DNA of 64,000 nt from positions 1 through 64,000 of the forward strand of contig CAZZUX010000002.1 in NCBI GenBank assembly GCA_964657395.1, read 5' to 3'. The position numbers and the translations under genes are program-made. Source of the DNA: G963692885 sp964657395 (GTDB lineage Bacteria > Acidobacteriota > Terriglobia > Terriglobales > Acidobacteriaceae). Positions 42,665 to 51,648 of the stretch are shown piece after piece (position 1 is the first letter of the stretch; every line of letters begins with the position of its first letter). The notes beneath the pieces are model-generated. The model was not told where the DNA came from. It saw only the letters and a program-made list of their open reading frames with translations, and made no database searches.

Positions 42665-43864
42665 TTAGATCTGCATGGCGTACTGGAGTGAGGCTTCGAA
42701 GACCTCAGGCTTTGACTCACTTGCCAGGCCGATGACGAGGCGCTCGAGGACGAGCCGCTTGTCAGGTGGGGATGAGCGGAGTTCGAGATCGGCTCGGGCG
42801 ATGAGGCGCAGGGCGCGGGTGAGTTCACGGCGTGTTTTATATCGGCGTGCCTGCTTGATGAGATCGTCGGCTGCAAACGGCGGCATGCGGAAGCCCTGCC
42901 AGAGGACAGCCCAGATGGCTCGCGAATCGCGAACGTTCTTTTCGAGGATGATGATCATCTGGCGGAAGGTGCGGGCGAGCATGTAGAGGTGGCCGATCGC
43001 TGAATCCTCGCCGCCATCGGATGCATTGAGCAGACCGCCGAGCAGGGCGAGTGCCCTGGGCTTGTCTTTTAAGGATATGGCGTCAGTGAGTTCATACAGG
43101 CTGCGCTGCTTGGCAGCCAGCACCATCGTTTCCACATCACCGAGAGTGATGGGGCGCTTGATCGCTGCGTGTGTCTGTGTGGCGGACACCGACGTATACA
43201 GCAGAAGCTTTTCGAGCTCGTTGGCGATGAGCATCATGTCGGCGCTGAGCGAGTCGGCGAGCTCGCGGGCAGCATCCAGGTCGAAAGTCACGCCCTCGGC
43301 TTCCGCGGACGCGATCAGCCACTTCGCCGCATCGGCTTCGTCGACGCGGGCAAGTTCGACGGTGCCGCACCAGTCACCGAGAGTTTCGCGGATGCGCTCG
43401 TACTTGTCCTTGTCCTGCATGTCCATGCGTCGCAGGTCGGTGGGGATGTGGATGTGGTCGGCGACGAAGAGAAGGACAGCCTGAGGGTTGGGATCGCGCC
43501 CGTAAGCATCGAGGGCGGCAAACTCTTCCTTTTTGGAGCCGCGGGTATACAGGGTCTTGATGTTACGGAGAAAGATGACCTGGAATGGCGCCATAAGCGA
43601 CGGAGTTCGCGCGCGATCAAGTGCTTCGAAGATCGAAACCTCGGCGAGGTCGAGATCGGAGAGCGAGAAGTCTCGAAGCGATGGATCGATGAGTGCCTGG
43701 ATGATGGCGCGGCGGCAGCGTTCGTAGAGGAAGGTTTCGTCACCGACCAGGATGTATCCGGGCCTCAATTGGGCTTTGCCTGTGGCGGCTGCTTGAATTT
43801 CGGCCAGGAAACGATCGGACGAAACGAAGCTGCGCATGCCGGCGGTGCGGCTGGTGGCGGTCAT
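42665..43864 (-). CDS. holA: DNA polymerase III subunit delta
   Basis: The 399-residue protein shows the HolA pattern: PGYILVGDETFLYERCRRAI at the start, VIFLRNIKTLY, the AAKWLIASAEAEGVTFD helical region and the C-terminal RRELTRALRLIARADLELRS. Delta opens the sliding clamp within the clamp loader. The start at 43864 could also be M10 at 43837. lptE lies immediately upstream on the same strand (43 bases), the familiar leuS-lptE-holA order in bacteria; leuS itself is not here. Confidence 0.85.
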   Translation of the reverse strand: MTATSRTAGMRSFVSSDRFLAEIQAAATGKAQLRPGYILVGDETFLYERCRRAIIQALIDPSLRDFSLSDLDLAEVSIFEALDRARTPSLMAPFQVIFLRNIKTLYTRGSKKEEFAALDAYGRDPNPQAVLLFVADHIHIPTDLRRMDMQDKDKYERIRETLGDWCGTVELARVDEADAAKWLIASAEAEGVTFDLDAARELADSLSADMMLIANELEKLLLYTSVSATQTHAAIKRPITLGDVETMVLAAKQRSLYELTDAISLKDKPRALALLGGLLNASDGGEDSAIGHLYMLARTFRQMIIILEKNVRDSRAIWAVLWQGFRMPPFAADDLIKQARRYKTRRELTRALRLIARADLELRSSPPDKRLVLERLVIGLASESKPEVFEASLQYAMQI

Positions 43865-43907
43865 GCGGCGGCGGTCGCGGAATGGGAGGAAGAGTGAGAA
43901 TAAGTCA

Positions 43908-44432
43908 TCAGAAGGATTCCAGCATATCGCTCACGACGGCCTGTGCGAAGTCCCGGGCGAGTCGCTTTTCTGCGGGGGCATCTTCCTGGATAAAGCTTGC
44001 GAGGTCAGCGGTCGCTTCGTACTGCTGATGGAACTGGTAGTCATCATGCTTGTAAAGGACGCGGTTGTCGCGATCAACGAGGGAGACATTGGCGATGAGC
44101 GTGACTAGATAGGTGGAGGTCTGACCGGTGTTGGAGTTATAGGTGTAGGGCGCGATGGTCTCGGTGAGGATGGTGCCGCGCAATATTGCATCGGCCGAGG
44201 CCGCGGCGTCGGCAGGAACGATAGTGTAACGGGTGCGTGTGTTCAGCTCGGCTATGAGCGCGCGTGTCATGTCGACTTCAACATGAAAACGCTGTGTCTG
44301 ATTTTCTAAAAACGGCACGGAGAGTGTGTGTACATTAGCCGGAAGGTGTGTGGCCGAACCTACGGCATGATAGCCGCAACCCGAGAGAATGCTAAAGACC
44401 GGGATGGCTAAGATGGCGGCAAGCTTGTGCAT
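43908..44432 (-). CDS. lptE: LptE-like LPS-assembly lipoprotein
   Basis: The 174-residue protein has a lipoprotein signal peptide with lipobox ILSGC followed by GYHAVG, typical of LptE. The pattern LPANVHTLSVPFLENQTQRFHVE, ALIAELNTRTRYTIV and the C-terminal RLARDFAQAVVSDML also fits. LptE plugs the LptD barrel that delivers lipopolysaccharide to the cell surface. The ATG at 44432 is preferred over a TTG one codon earlier. The location next to holA supports the assignment. Confidence 0.85.
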   Translation of the reverse strand: MHKLAAILAIPVFSILSGCGYHAVGSATHLPANVHTLSVPFLENQTQRFHVEVDMTRALIAELNTRTRYTIVPADAAASADAILRGTILTETIAPYTYNSNTGQTSTYLVTLIANVSLVDRDNRVLYKHDDYQFHQQYEATADLASFIQEDAPAEKRLARDFAQAVVSDMLESF

Positions 44433-44511
44433 CAATGCCTCATTTTCGCACCTAGAGGATGCGAATGGATGCGCGGGTCCATCGCCCAGGAAAATCAGCC
44501 TTCAGACGCAG

Positions 44512-44539
44512 AGGAGCCCGGCTCAAAAGCCGGGCTCCT
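44512..44539. terminator. Strong hairpin downstream of ftsH
   Basis: AGGAGCCCGGCT and AGCCGGGCTCCT form a perfect 12-bp stem with a CAAA loop. It lies between the ftsH stop (44574) and lptE. There is no immediate U-run on the minus strand, so it may end transcription with help or protect the mRNA 3' end. Confidence 0.6.
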
Positions 44540-44573
44540 GGTAGTAGTTTTCTGATAGTGGTTTGAGGATCAG

Positions 44574-46490
44574 TTATGCGGGTGAAGGGCTGCCTTCCGG
44601 GAAGCCTGCTGCACGGCCTGGATCCGGCTTGAGGACCTTCGTCGTCTCCGGATCACCACTGCCTGGGCCGTTCGAGTTGTTCATCGGCGGCAGTTCGCGG
44701 CCTTCGATGATCATGCGAAGTTCTGCAGCATCGAGGGTTTCGCGTTCGAGCAGGGCAGCTGCCAGGTTATGCATGATGGTCTGGTTGTGATCGAGGATGC
44801 TGTATGCAGACTGGTAACCAGCATCGACCAGGCTGCGGACTTCTCCATCGATCTGACGAGCAGTCTCTTCCGAGAAGTCGCGATGCTGTGCGATCTCGCG
44901 GCCGAGGAAGATCTGCTCTTCCTTCTTGCCGAAGGTCAGGGGTCCAAGGCGGCTCATGCCATATTCGCAAACCATCTTGCGGCTGAGTTCGGAAGCACGC
45001 TCGATGTCGTTGCCGGCACCAGTGGTCATCTGCTTGAGGAAGATCTCTTCGGCACAGCGGCCGCCCATGAGGATGGCGAGCTGAGTCTCGAGATAGTCCT
45101 TGGTGACCGTGTGCTTGTCGTCTGTCGGCAGCTGCATGGTGACGCCGAGCGCCATACCGCGTGGGATGATGGTGACCTTGTGCAGCGGGTCAGCATGATC
45201 ACGCAGGGCAGCGACAAGAGCGTGGCCTGCTTCGTGATAGGCCGTGACGCGCTTCTCTTCGTCAGACAGCAGCATGGACTTGCGCTCGGCTCCCATGAGC
45301 ACCTTGTCCTTGGCGGTTTCGAAGTCGAACATGTGGACCGACTTGCGATTGGCGCGGGCGGCACTGAGGGCTGCTTCGTTGACCATGTTGGCTAAGTCAG
45401 CACCGGAGAAGCCGGGCGTTCCACGAGCCAGAACCTTCAGGTTGACGTCTTCTGCAACGGGCACCTTCTTGGAGTGGACAGCGAGGACTTCTTCGCGTCC
45501 ACGAACGTCTGGACGGCCAACGACGACGCGGCGGTCGAAACGGCCGGGGCGCAGAAGGGCGGGGTCAAGAACATCCGGGCGGTTGGTGGCGGCGACGAGG
45601 ATGACACCGTCGTTCGATTCGAAGCCGTCCATTTCGACGAGCAACTGGTTCAGCGTCTGCTCACGTTCATCGTGACCACCGCCGAGGCCGGCGCCGCGAT
45701 GGCGGCCGACTGCGTCGATTTCGTCGATGAAGATGATGCATGGCGCATTCTTCTTGCCTTGCTCGAAGAGGTCGCGAACGCGGCTGGCACCGACGCCTAC
45801 GAACATCTCGACGAAGTCAGAACCGGAGATTGAGAAAAACGGAACATTCGCCTCGCCGGCAACCGCGCGGGCGAGCAGGGTCTTGCCGGTACCCGGGGGT
45901 CCGACGAGCAGGACGCCCTTGGGAATACGACCGCCGAGCTTCTGGAACTTCTGCGCTTCACGCAGAAACTCGATGATTTCCTTCAGCTCTTCCTTGGCTT
46001 CATCCACGCCGGCTACGTCTTTGAACGTAACTTTCTTCTGCTGCATGGAGAGCAGGCGGGCGCGGCTTTTGCCGAACGACATCGCCTTGTTGCCACCGTT
46101 CTGCATCTGGCGGACCATGAAGAACCAGATCGCAAAGAGGGCGAGCAGCGGCGAGAAATTGATCAGGATCGGCAGCCAGGAATTGCCGTTCGAGTCCTTG
46201 AACGTCATCGATACTTTGGCGTCGTTCAGGATTTTGAACATGTCCGGATAGTTGGTCGGGACGATAGTGTGGAAGACCTCACTCTTGTTGCGGAAGTGAC
46301 CGCGGACTTCATTGGTATTGGTCACGCTCACATCACTGATGAGACCCTGCTGGGCATCGCGCATGAAGTCGGAGAAGGAAATCTCCTGCTCCTTGCCTAC
46401 GCCAGTGCTCTTTTGAACGATCTGCCAGAGCAGCACGAGGCACGCAATGATGAAGACCCAGAAGATGATCGTCTTGACCTTAGAATTCAC
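44574..46490 (-). CDS. ftsH: FtsH, membrane AAA+ zinc protease
   Basis: The 638-residue protein has two membrane helices (about 7-24 and 107-126) around a periplasmic domain, Walker A GPPGTGKT at 197-204, Walker B IIFIDEIDAVG, the second region of homology ATNRPDVLDPALLRPGRFDRR, and the zinc site H419-E-A-G-H423. It degrades misfolded membrane proteins and regulatory proteins. The start is GTG at 46490. tilS lies upstream in the same direction with a 345-base gap, a common pairing. Confidence 0.97.
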   Translation of the reverse strand: MNSKVKTIIFWVFIIACLVLLWQIVQKSTGVGKEQEISFSDFMRDAQQGLISDVSVTNTNEVRGHFRNKSEVFHTIVPTNYPDMFKILNDAKVSMTFKDSNGNSWLPILINFSPLLALFAIWFFMVRQMQNGGNKAMSFGKSRARLLSMQQKKVTFKDVAGVDEAKEELKEIIEFLREAQKFQKLGGRIPKGVLLVGPPGTGKTLLARAVAGEANVPFFSISGSDFVEMFVGVGASRVRDLFEQGKKNAPCIIFIDEIDAVGRHRGAGLGGGHDEREQTLNQLLVEMDGFESNDGVILVAATNRPDVLDPALLRPGRFDRRVVVGRPDVRGREEVLAVHSKKVPVAEDVNLKVLARGTPGFSGADLANMVNEAALSAARANRKSVHMFDFETAKDKVLMGAERKSMLLSDEEKRVTAYHEAGHALVAALRDHADPLHKVTIIPRGMALGVTMQLPTDDKHTVTKDYLETQLAILMGGRCAEEIFLKQMTTGAGNDIERASELSRKMVCEYGMSRLGPLTFGKKEEQIFLGREIAQHRDFSEETARQIDGEVRSLVDAGYQSAYSILDHNQTIMHNLAAALLERETLDAAELRMIIEGRELPPMNNSNGPGSGDPETTKVLKPDPGRAAGFPEGSPSPA

Positions 46491-46835
46491 GAAAAAACCT
46501 CTTTTCTGTTACAGCACAGCCAGCTCGCGGATCAGTGAGCTTTCGGCCTAATACACAGGCTTCTCTCTCGTCTGAATCGGCCTGCCAGCTGTTAGACGTG
46601 CCTCGACCGGGAAAAGCGTCGCCGGGGAGGTTTTGTCTTTCAAGGCACCAGCGGTCCAGGGAAGATGATCCCTGCTGGTAAAACACCTCTCATTCTAACC
46701 TGATGAAGAGGCACTCACGGCAGCGAATGCAAGGCACATTCGTACTATGGTTCAGAAGGGCACCCGGATTTGACGGCCAATCCTCATTTGGATAGCTCCA
46801 AGGTTGTATTTCGCCTCGCAACCAGCTGGAAGCTT
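46491..46835. other. Gap between tilS and ftsH
   Basis: No gene is seen on either strand. The stretch probably holds the ftsH promoter and leader on the minus strand. I found no strong hairpin or repeat. Confidence 0.35.
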
Positions 46836-48230
46836 TCAGTCTGCCGCCGGTCGCACTTCCAGCCGGAATGACAGTTCCGGAATGCTGGCAGGATCAAGAT
46901 CTACGCCTTGCAGCCAAAGAATATGGCTTTGCCAGGAGACGACGAGACGCCGGTTGCGCTCAGCCTGGGGGATGTGCAGGCGCTCGAAGACGTCTTTGAT
47001 CGTTTTCGAGGAGCTGGTGTGACGCAGGGTGACGCGATCGCCGGCCCGGATGTTGCGGATGGAGGCGGAAGGGACCTTCAGAACGGCTCCGTCGAGCGGG
47101 GCGGTTTCAAAGACAAGGCCGGATGCGTCCACTCGAACCATTCCTGGGACAGGCAGTTCGATATCGATCTCTGCCGCGGGTGCTGGCCGGCTTGCACGTT
47201 GCAGTTGCAGCTCGCGGGCTGTTTTCTGAGCCGAGAAGGCAGGTGTGAAGTCGATCCGCTTGAGCTCAGAGGAAGGTGTGGAAAGCTCCATCAATCGCGC
47301 GGTCTGGTCGAAATCGAGCATCAGTCCGATTTCGGATGCGGCCCAGCGCAGAACACGGCGGCGCACGGCGGCATCGAGAGAGCGCAGTCTTTCCAGTTCA
47401 AAAGCGATCGTGCGGTCATCGGGGTGAGTGCTGGACGAGCGGCCGCCGCCCCGGACCGGCTTCCCAGGTAGGATGAGCGATTTGCCGGTACGAACGACTT
47501 CCCGCTGCCACCATGCCTCCTCGTCGCGAGCGACGGCGGCGAGCCGGCTTAATTGCACGGCGAATCGGGGGTTGAAGTCCTTCAGGATGGGCAGCAGATG
47601 ATGGCGCACCCGATTCCGGGTGTGGGCAAGGTCCTGATTTGTCGCGTCTTCGCACCATGGCTGATCGAGTGCTCGCAGATAGGCTTCCACGTCGGCACGG
47701 GTAACCGGGAGCAAAGGGCGCAGGATGCGGCCTGCATTCAGGAGGAGGACTGGCGAGATGCCGCCCAGACCTTCCGTCCAGGCGCCACGGATGAGCTTCT
47801 GCAGGACTGTTTCTGCCTGATCATCGAGAGTGTGAGCCGTTGCCACGGCGTCGACGGTCCCCGCCTGGAGCAGCTCGGCAAACTGTTCATAGCGAAGGTG
47901 GCGTGCAGCCTCCTCCAGGGTTTCGCGATGGACGGCAGAACGGGCCGGCGTGTCGACGTGCTGGACGTGGATCGAGAGGCCATGCGACCTGGCCAGGGCT
48001 TCGACAAAGGCCTGATCCCGGTCTGCGTCAGCTCCGCGGATACCGTGGTGGATGTGGATGATTGAGAGAACCAGGCCGGTGGAGGCCTGACGAGTCAATA
48101 AGGCGCGCAGCAGGGCAACCGAGTCAGCGCCTCCTGAAACCGCGACGGCGAGACGCAGGCCGGGATGGAGCATGGACTCGTCGAGGGCGAGGTTGGGATT
48201 ACGGCCGGAAGAAGGAGCTGGCTTCGGCAT
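46836..48230 (-). CDS. tilS: tRNA(Ile)-lysidine synthase
   Basis: The 464-residue protein carries the PP-loop motif SGGADS (32-37), the HIHHGIRGADADRDQAFV stretch, ATAHTLDDQAETVL and LPVTRADVEAYL. The C-terminal domain after residue 300 fits TilS_C (RAGDRVTLRHTSSSKTIKDVFERLHIP). It converts C34 of the tRNA(Ile) CAU anticodon to lysidine so that it reads AUA. The ATG at 48230 is the only good start. ftsH lies downstream. Confidence 0.93.
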   Translation of the reverse strand: MPKPAPSSGRNPNLALDESMLHPGLRLAVAVSGGADSVALLRALLTRQASTGLVLSIIHIHHGIRGADADRDQAFVEALARSHGLSIHVQHVDTPARSAVHRETLEEAARHLRYEQFAELLQAGTVDAVATAHTLDDQAETVLQKLIRGAWTEGLGGISPVLLLNAGRILRPLLPVTRADVEAYLRALDQPWCEDATNQDLAHTRNRVRHHLLPILKDFNPRFAVQLSRLAAVARDEEAWWQREVVRTGKSLILPGKPVRGGGRSSSTHPDDRTIAFELERLRSLDAAVRRRVLRWAASEIGLMLDFDQTARLMELSTPSSELKRIDFTPAFSAQKTARELQLQRASRPAPAAEIDIELPVPGMVRVDASGLVFETAPLDGAVLKVPSASIRNIRAGDRVTLRHTSSSKTIKDVFERLHIPQAERNRRLVVSWQSHILWLQGVDLDPASIPELSFRLEVRPAAD

Positions 48231-48274
48231 AGTGACTCGTCGATGGTAGACGAAGCTGAGTCATCACGGGCGTT

Positions 48275-49948
48275 TCAAGGCTGGTAGCCAGGTCCACGCA
48301 GGACTTTGCCCGGAAGAGCATTTGTCATTGTGCCCTCACGGATCACCGGGACGCCGTTGACCAGGACGTAGTTCATGCCGCTGGAGAGCTGGTTCGGCTT
48401 GTCATACGTAGCCAGGTCGCGGATGGTCGCAGGATCGAAGATGACGATGTCGGCCCACATGCCAGTCTTGAGAACACCGCGGTCAGTCAGGCCGAGCCGT
48501 TGTGCAGGCAGCGCAGAGAACTTCCGGATGGCGTCCGGCAGGGTGAGCAGCTGGTCTTCCCGGACGTACTTCCTCAGGATTCGCGGGAAGGTTCCGTAGG
48601 CGCGGGGATGGGGATGATCGCGGCCGAGGATGCCGTCCGGCGATGTGCCGGAGGAGTCGTTGTCGATGGAAGTCCACGGCTGCTTGAGAGCGAGTGCGAC
48701 GTCGGGCTCGGACATGCCGGCAACGACCACCTCCATGGCCGGATCGGCGATGAGCAAGTCCATGATGCAATCGATCGGGTCTTTACTTTGGGCCCGGGAG
48801 ATGTCTGCGACGTTCTTCCCGAGCATCGGCTGCATGGCCGGTACCGTGGTGGAAGAGAGAGTGATGCCCTCCGGCCCGGCGATCTCCAGCCACTCGTTAT
48901 CCCAGTTTTTGTCATGCAGCATGGCGTCGCGAATGCGAGCGCGCTGTGCAGGATCCTTGAGGCGGTTGACCATGGCTGCATCTCCGCCGACGTGCGCCCA
49001 GGGCGGCACGAAAGCAGAGAATGTGTTCGACCAGGCAGTGTAGGCGTAGGTATCGGCGGTGATGTCGAGGCCTTCAGCCCTGGCAGCATTGATGCGTTCG
49101 ACGATCTGCGGCATGCGGCCCCAGTTCGGCTTGCCGGCGGCTTTCAGATGCCAGATTTCGACAGGAATTTTCGCTTCGCGGGCAATGCGGAAAGTTTCGT
49201 CGAGCGAGTTGGAGATGGCATCGCCCTCAGAACGCATGTGAGTGGCGTAGATGCCGCCGGCGCTGGCTGCTGTAGCGGCAAGAGCGATCAGCTCGTCTGT
49301 TTTTGCGTAGGGCGCCGGCGAGTATTGCAGCGAGGTGGACACCCCCATGGCGCCCTGGTGCATGGCGTCAAGAACCAGGGACTGCATCTGTGCGAGTTCC
49401 TGTGGATTGGGAGCTCGATCCTCGTTGGCCAGCACCACGCGGCGGACGCTCGTTGCGCCCACATAGGTGCCGAGGTTGATGCCCATGCCGCGAGTCTCGA
49501 TGTGGCGGAAGTACTGGTCGAGGGTGCGCCAGTCCGGTTGGAGCTGGTAGTGATCGAAGACTGGTTTGTCTTCGGCGAGCATGCGGTCATTGGTGGGTGC
49601 GATTGAATTGCCTTCGCCGGTGATTTCGCTGGTGATGCCCTGGTAAATCTTGGAGGGTAGACGCGGATCGACCAGGATGGTGAGTTCGGATTGGCCGAGC
49701 ATGTCGATGAAACCGGGTGCAACAACCTGGTTGTGGGCGTCGATAGCTTTCTGACCGGGCTCGAGCTTCAAGCGGCCAATGGCTGCTATGTGACCACTCC
49801 GAATGGCGATGTCTGCGGTGTACCAGGGTGAACCGGTCCCGTCGATGATGCGGCCATTTCGGATGACGAGATCGTAGTGTTGCGCGAGTGTGCTGGCTGG
49901 GAACGCGAGAACCAGGCAGGCAGCGGCGGCTGTGACTTTGCGGAACAT
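48275..49948 (-). CDS. D-aminoacylase-like amidohydrolase without the HxH metal motif, exported
   Basis: The 557-residue protein has a signal peptide (about 1-23, ending STLAQ) and the N-acyl-D-amino-acid deacylase fold: YDLVIRNGRIIDGTG at the start, metal histidines in IYATHMRSEGD and VEIWHLKAAGK, and the DHPHPRAYGTFPRIL signature. The usual HxH after FID is replaced by LGQ (84-86), and the NCG cysteine position carries GEG. The metal site must differ from that of D-aminoacylase. It may still hydrolyse N-acyl or peptide bonds; the substrate is unknown. Confidence 0.82.
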   Translation of the reverse strand: MFRKVTAAAACLVLAFPASTLAQHYDLVIRNGRIIDGTGSPWYTADIAIRSGHIAAIGRLKLEPGQKAIDAHNQVVAPGFIDMLGQSELTILVDPRLPSKIYQGITSEITGEGNSIAPTNDRMLAEDKPVFDHYQLQPDWRTLDQYFRHIETRGMGINLGTYVGATSVRRVVLANEDRAPNPQELAQMQSLVLDAMHQGAMGVSTSLQYSPAPYAKTDELIALAATAASAGGIYATHMRSEGDAISNSLDETFRIAREAKIPVEIWHLKAAGKPNWGRMPQIVERINAARAEGLDITADTYAYTAWSNTFSAFVPPWAHVGGDAAMVNRLKDPAQRARIRDAMLHDKNWDNEWLEIAGPEGITLSSTTVPAMQPMLGKNVADISRAQSKDPIDCIMDLLIADPAMEVVVAGMSEPDVALALKQPWTSIDNDSSGTSPDGILGRDHPHPRAYGTFPRILRKYVREDQLLTLPDAIRKFSALPAQRLGLTDRGVLKTGMWADIVIFDPATIRDLATYDKPNQLSSGMNYVLVNGVPVIREGTMTNALPGKVLRGPGYQP

Positions 49949-50057
49949 GCCGCTAGTATGCAGATCGGTTTGAAATTGGCGAAGGAATAAACACGCGGGA
50001 CCTCATTCCCACGCTGCGCCAAGGAGAACGCGGCGCTCGTGCGTATTGGAATCCTTG

Positions 50058-50063
50058 TATACT
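50058..50063 (+). promoter_or_regulatory. Likely -10 box just upstream of ispD
   Basis: TATACT ends ten bases before the ispD ATG. Transcription would start only a few bases ahead of the start codon, so the mRNA could be nearly leaderless. No good -35 box is seen at 17 bases. Confidence 0.4.
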
Positions 50064-50072
50064 CCGGCTGTT

Positions 50073-50825
50073 ATGCAGGTTTTTGTCATTCTTCCCGCAG
50101 CGGGACTGGGCACGCGTATGAGTCCCGGTCATGCGACCTCTACTTCGGCCAAGCAGTTCCTGATGCTGGGCGGCATTCCGATCCTGATCCACAGTCTGCG
50201 CGCCTTTGCTGCTATCGGGCAGGTCACTGCTATTTACGTAGCTGTGCGGGGACCTGAGGTAAAGCGGGCGCGGGAGTTGATGACCGAGTATGGGCTTGGC
50301 ACCCGCATCCAGATTGTCGAGGGTGGCGATACCAGGCAGGAATCCGTGAGTAGAGCGCTGGCCGCGATCCAGGCTGAAGCTGCGGTACCTGCTTCGGGAG
50401 AAAGCGACATTGTGCTGGTGCACGATGCGGTGCGTCCTTTGATCGATGCGGATACTATCGCACGCACGATTGAGGCGGTTGCGAAGCATGGCGCCGCGAT
50501 TGTTGCGTTGCCGGCAGTCGACACCATCAAGCAGGTGGAGCGGACTGCCGATGGCGCCATCATCCGGACGACGATACCGCGCGAGTACATTGTGCAGGCA
50601 CAGACGCCCCAGGGCTTTCGGCTTGACCTGCTGCGCCGTGCGTTTGCCGAGGCAGAGGCCGACGGCTTTTGTGGAACAGACGAAGCGAGCCTGGTGGAGC
50701 GTGCTGGCGGCACTGTCGCCGTGGTTGCCGGATCGCCAGCGAACATGAAGATTACGCAGCCGGGAGACCTGGAGCTGGCAGAGTTCTATTTAGCGCGGGC
50801 GGCTTCAAGATTAGCGACTGCCTAG
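50073..50825 (+). CDS. ispD: IspD, MEP cytidylyltransferase
   Basis: The 250-residue enzyme is read from the ATG at 50073 (MQVFVILPAAGLGTRM), where the family normally begins. The nucleotide-binding loop PAAGLGTRM, the Lys in STSAKQFL, DIVLVHDAVRPL, the VPRE-like TIPREYIVQAQTPQGF stretch and TDEASLVE are all present. It makes 4-diphosphocytidyl-methylerythritol in the non-mevalonate isoprenoid pathway. ispF follows after 146 bases, which together gives two steps of that pathway. Confidence 0.95.
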   Translation: MQVFVILPAAGLGTRMSPGHATSTSAKQFLMLGGIPILIHSLRAFAAIGQVTAIYVAVRGPEVKRARELMTEYGLGTRIQIVEGGDTRQESVSRALAAIQAEAAVPASGESDIVLVHDAVRPLIDADTIARTIEAVAKHGAAIVALPAVDTIKQVERTADGAIIRTTIPREYIVQAQTPQGFRLDLLRRAFAEAEADGFCGTDEASLVERAGGTVAVVAGSPANMKITQPGDLELAEFYLARAASRLATA

Positions 50826-50971
50826 AACGGAGCGCGGCGCGGATGGGTCGCGACATAGCGGGCCAGCTTTATGGCCAGTCCGGGATGGCCTCCCTAGGTG
50901 CTTTGCACCCTCTGCGATAGGCTAGAGGCTGCTTAATAGCAACCAGGAAAAGCCCGAACAGGAAAGACACG

Positions 50972-51604
50972 ATGAGCATCAGGATTGGACAGGGCTGGGA
51001 TTCGCACGCGTTCAAGGCAGGAGTGCCTTTAAAGATTGGCGGAGTTGCTATTCAGCATCACGAAGGTCTGGCCGGCCACTCGGATGGTGACGTATTACTG
51101 CACGCCATCACGGACGCCCTGCTGGGAGCTGTCGCTGCGGGAGATATCGGCACCTTTTTCCCGCCGGGCGATGCTCGCTGGAAGGATGCTGACTCGGCGA
51201 TTTTCCTGAACCTGGCGATTGAGGAGATCCAGAACGCCGGATACAAAATCATCAATGTCGATACGACGCTGGTGCTGGCGGCTCCGAAGATTTCGCCGAT
51301 CGCGGTGGATATCCGGGAGCGCATTGCTGATCTGCTCGACCTGGAACTGAATGCTGTGAGTGTGAAAGCGAAGACGCCTGAGGGCATGGGCCTGGATCAT
51401 GTGGCGCAGGCGCACGCGATTGTGTTGATCGAGAAGATAGAAGAGCCCGGTCATCCGAAGACCATGTCTGCAGTCATCGAGAACCAGAAGCACCTGGAAG
51501 ATGTGGTCAAAGACCTGGTGAGCCAGGTTCATGGTGATGAGCCGGGATTGCTGACGCGACGGACCATCAAGATTCCCACGTTCGATACGGACGACATCAC
51601 TTAG
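50972..51604 (+). CDS. ispF: IspF, MECDP synthase, with a C-terminal extension
   Basis: The 210-residue protein contains a complete IspF core (about 1-157): zinc ligands D10, H12 and H44 (GQGWDSH, DVLLHAITDALLGA), FFPPGDARWKDADS and the end AKTPEGMGLDHVAQAHA. It forms the cyclodiphosphate in the non-mevalonate pathway. Residues 158-210 are an extra tail not found in the approximately 160-residue enzymes. The tail reads like a separate small helical segment (IENQKHLEDVVKDLVSQV) and a polar end. A ribosome site AACAGGAAAG precedes the ATG. Confidence 0.93.
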   Translation: MSIRIGQGWDSHAFKAGVPLKIGGVAIQHHEGLAGHSDGDVLLHAITDALLGAVAAGDIGTFFPPGDARWKDADSAIFLNLAIEEIQNAGYKIINVDTTLVLAAPKISPIAVDIRERIADLLDLELNAVSVKAKTPEGMGLDHVAQAHAIVLIEKIEEPGHPKTMSAVIENQKHLEDVVKDLVSQVHGDEPGLLTRRTIKIPTFDTDDIT

Positions 51605-51648
51605 CTGCGTTTTTACCAATCAAGTGGAATGCGGGTGAGGAGAGCGCT

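Noticed and set aside
48500..49606. Plus-strand frame of 368 codons
   Set aside because: It is antisense to the D-aminoacylase-like gene and Gly/Val/His-rich without recognisable domains.
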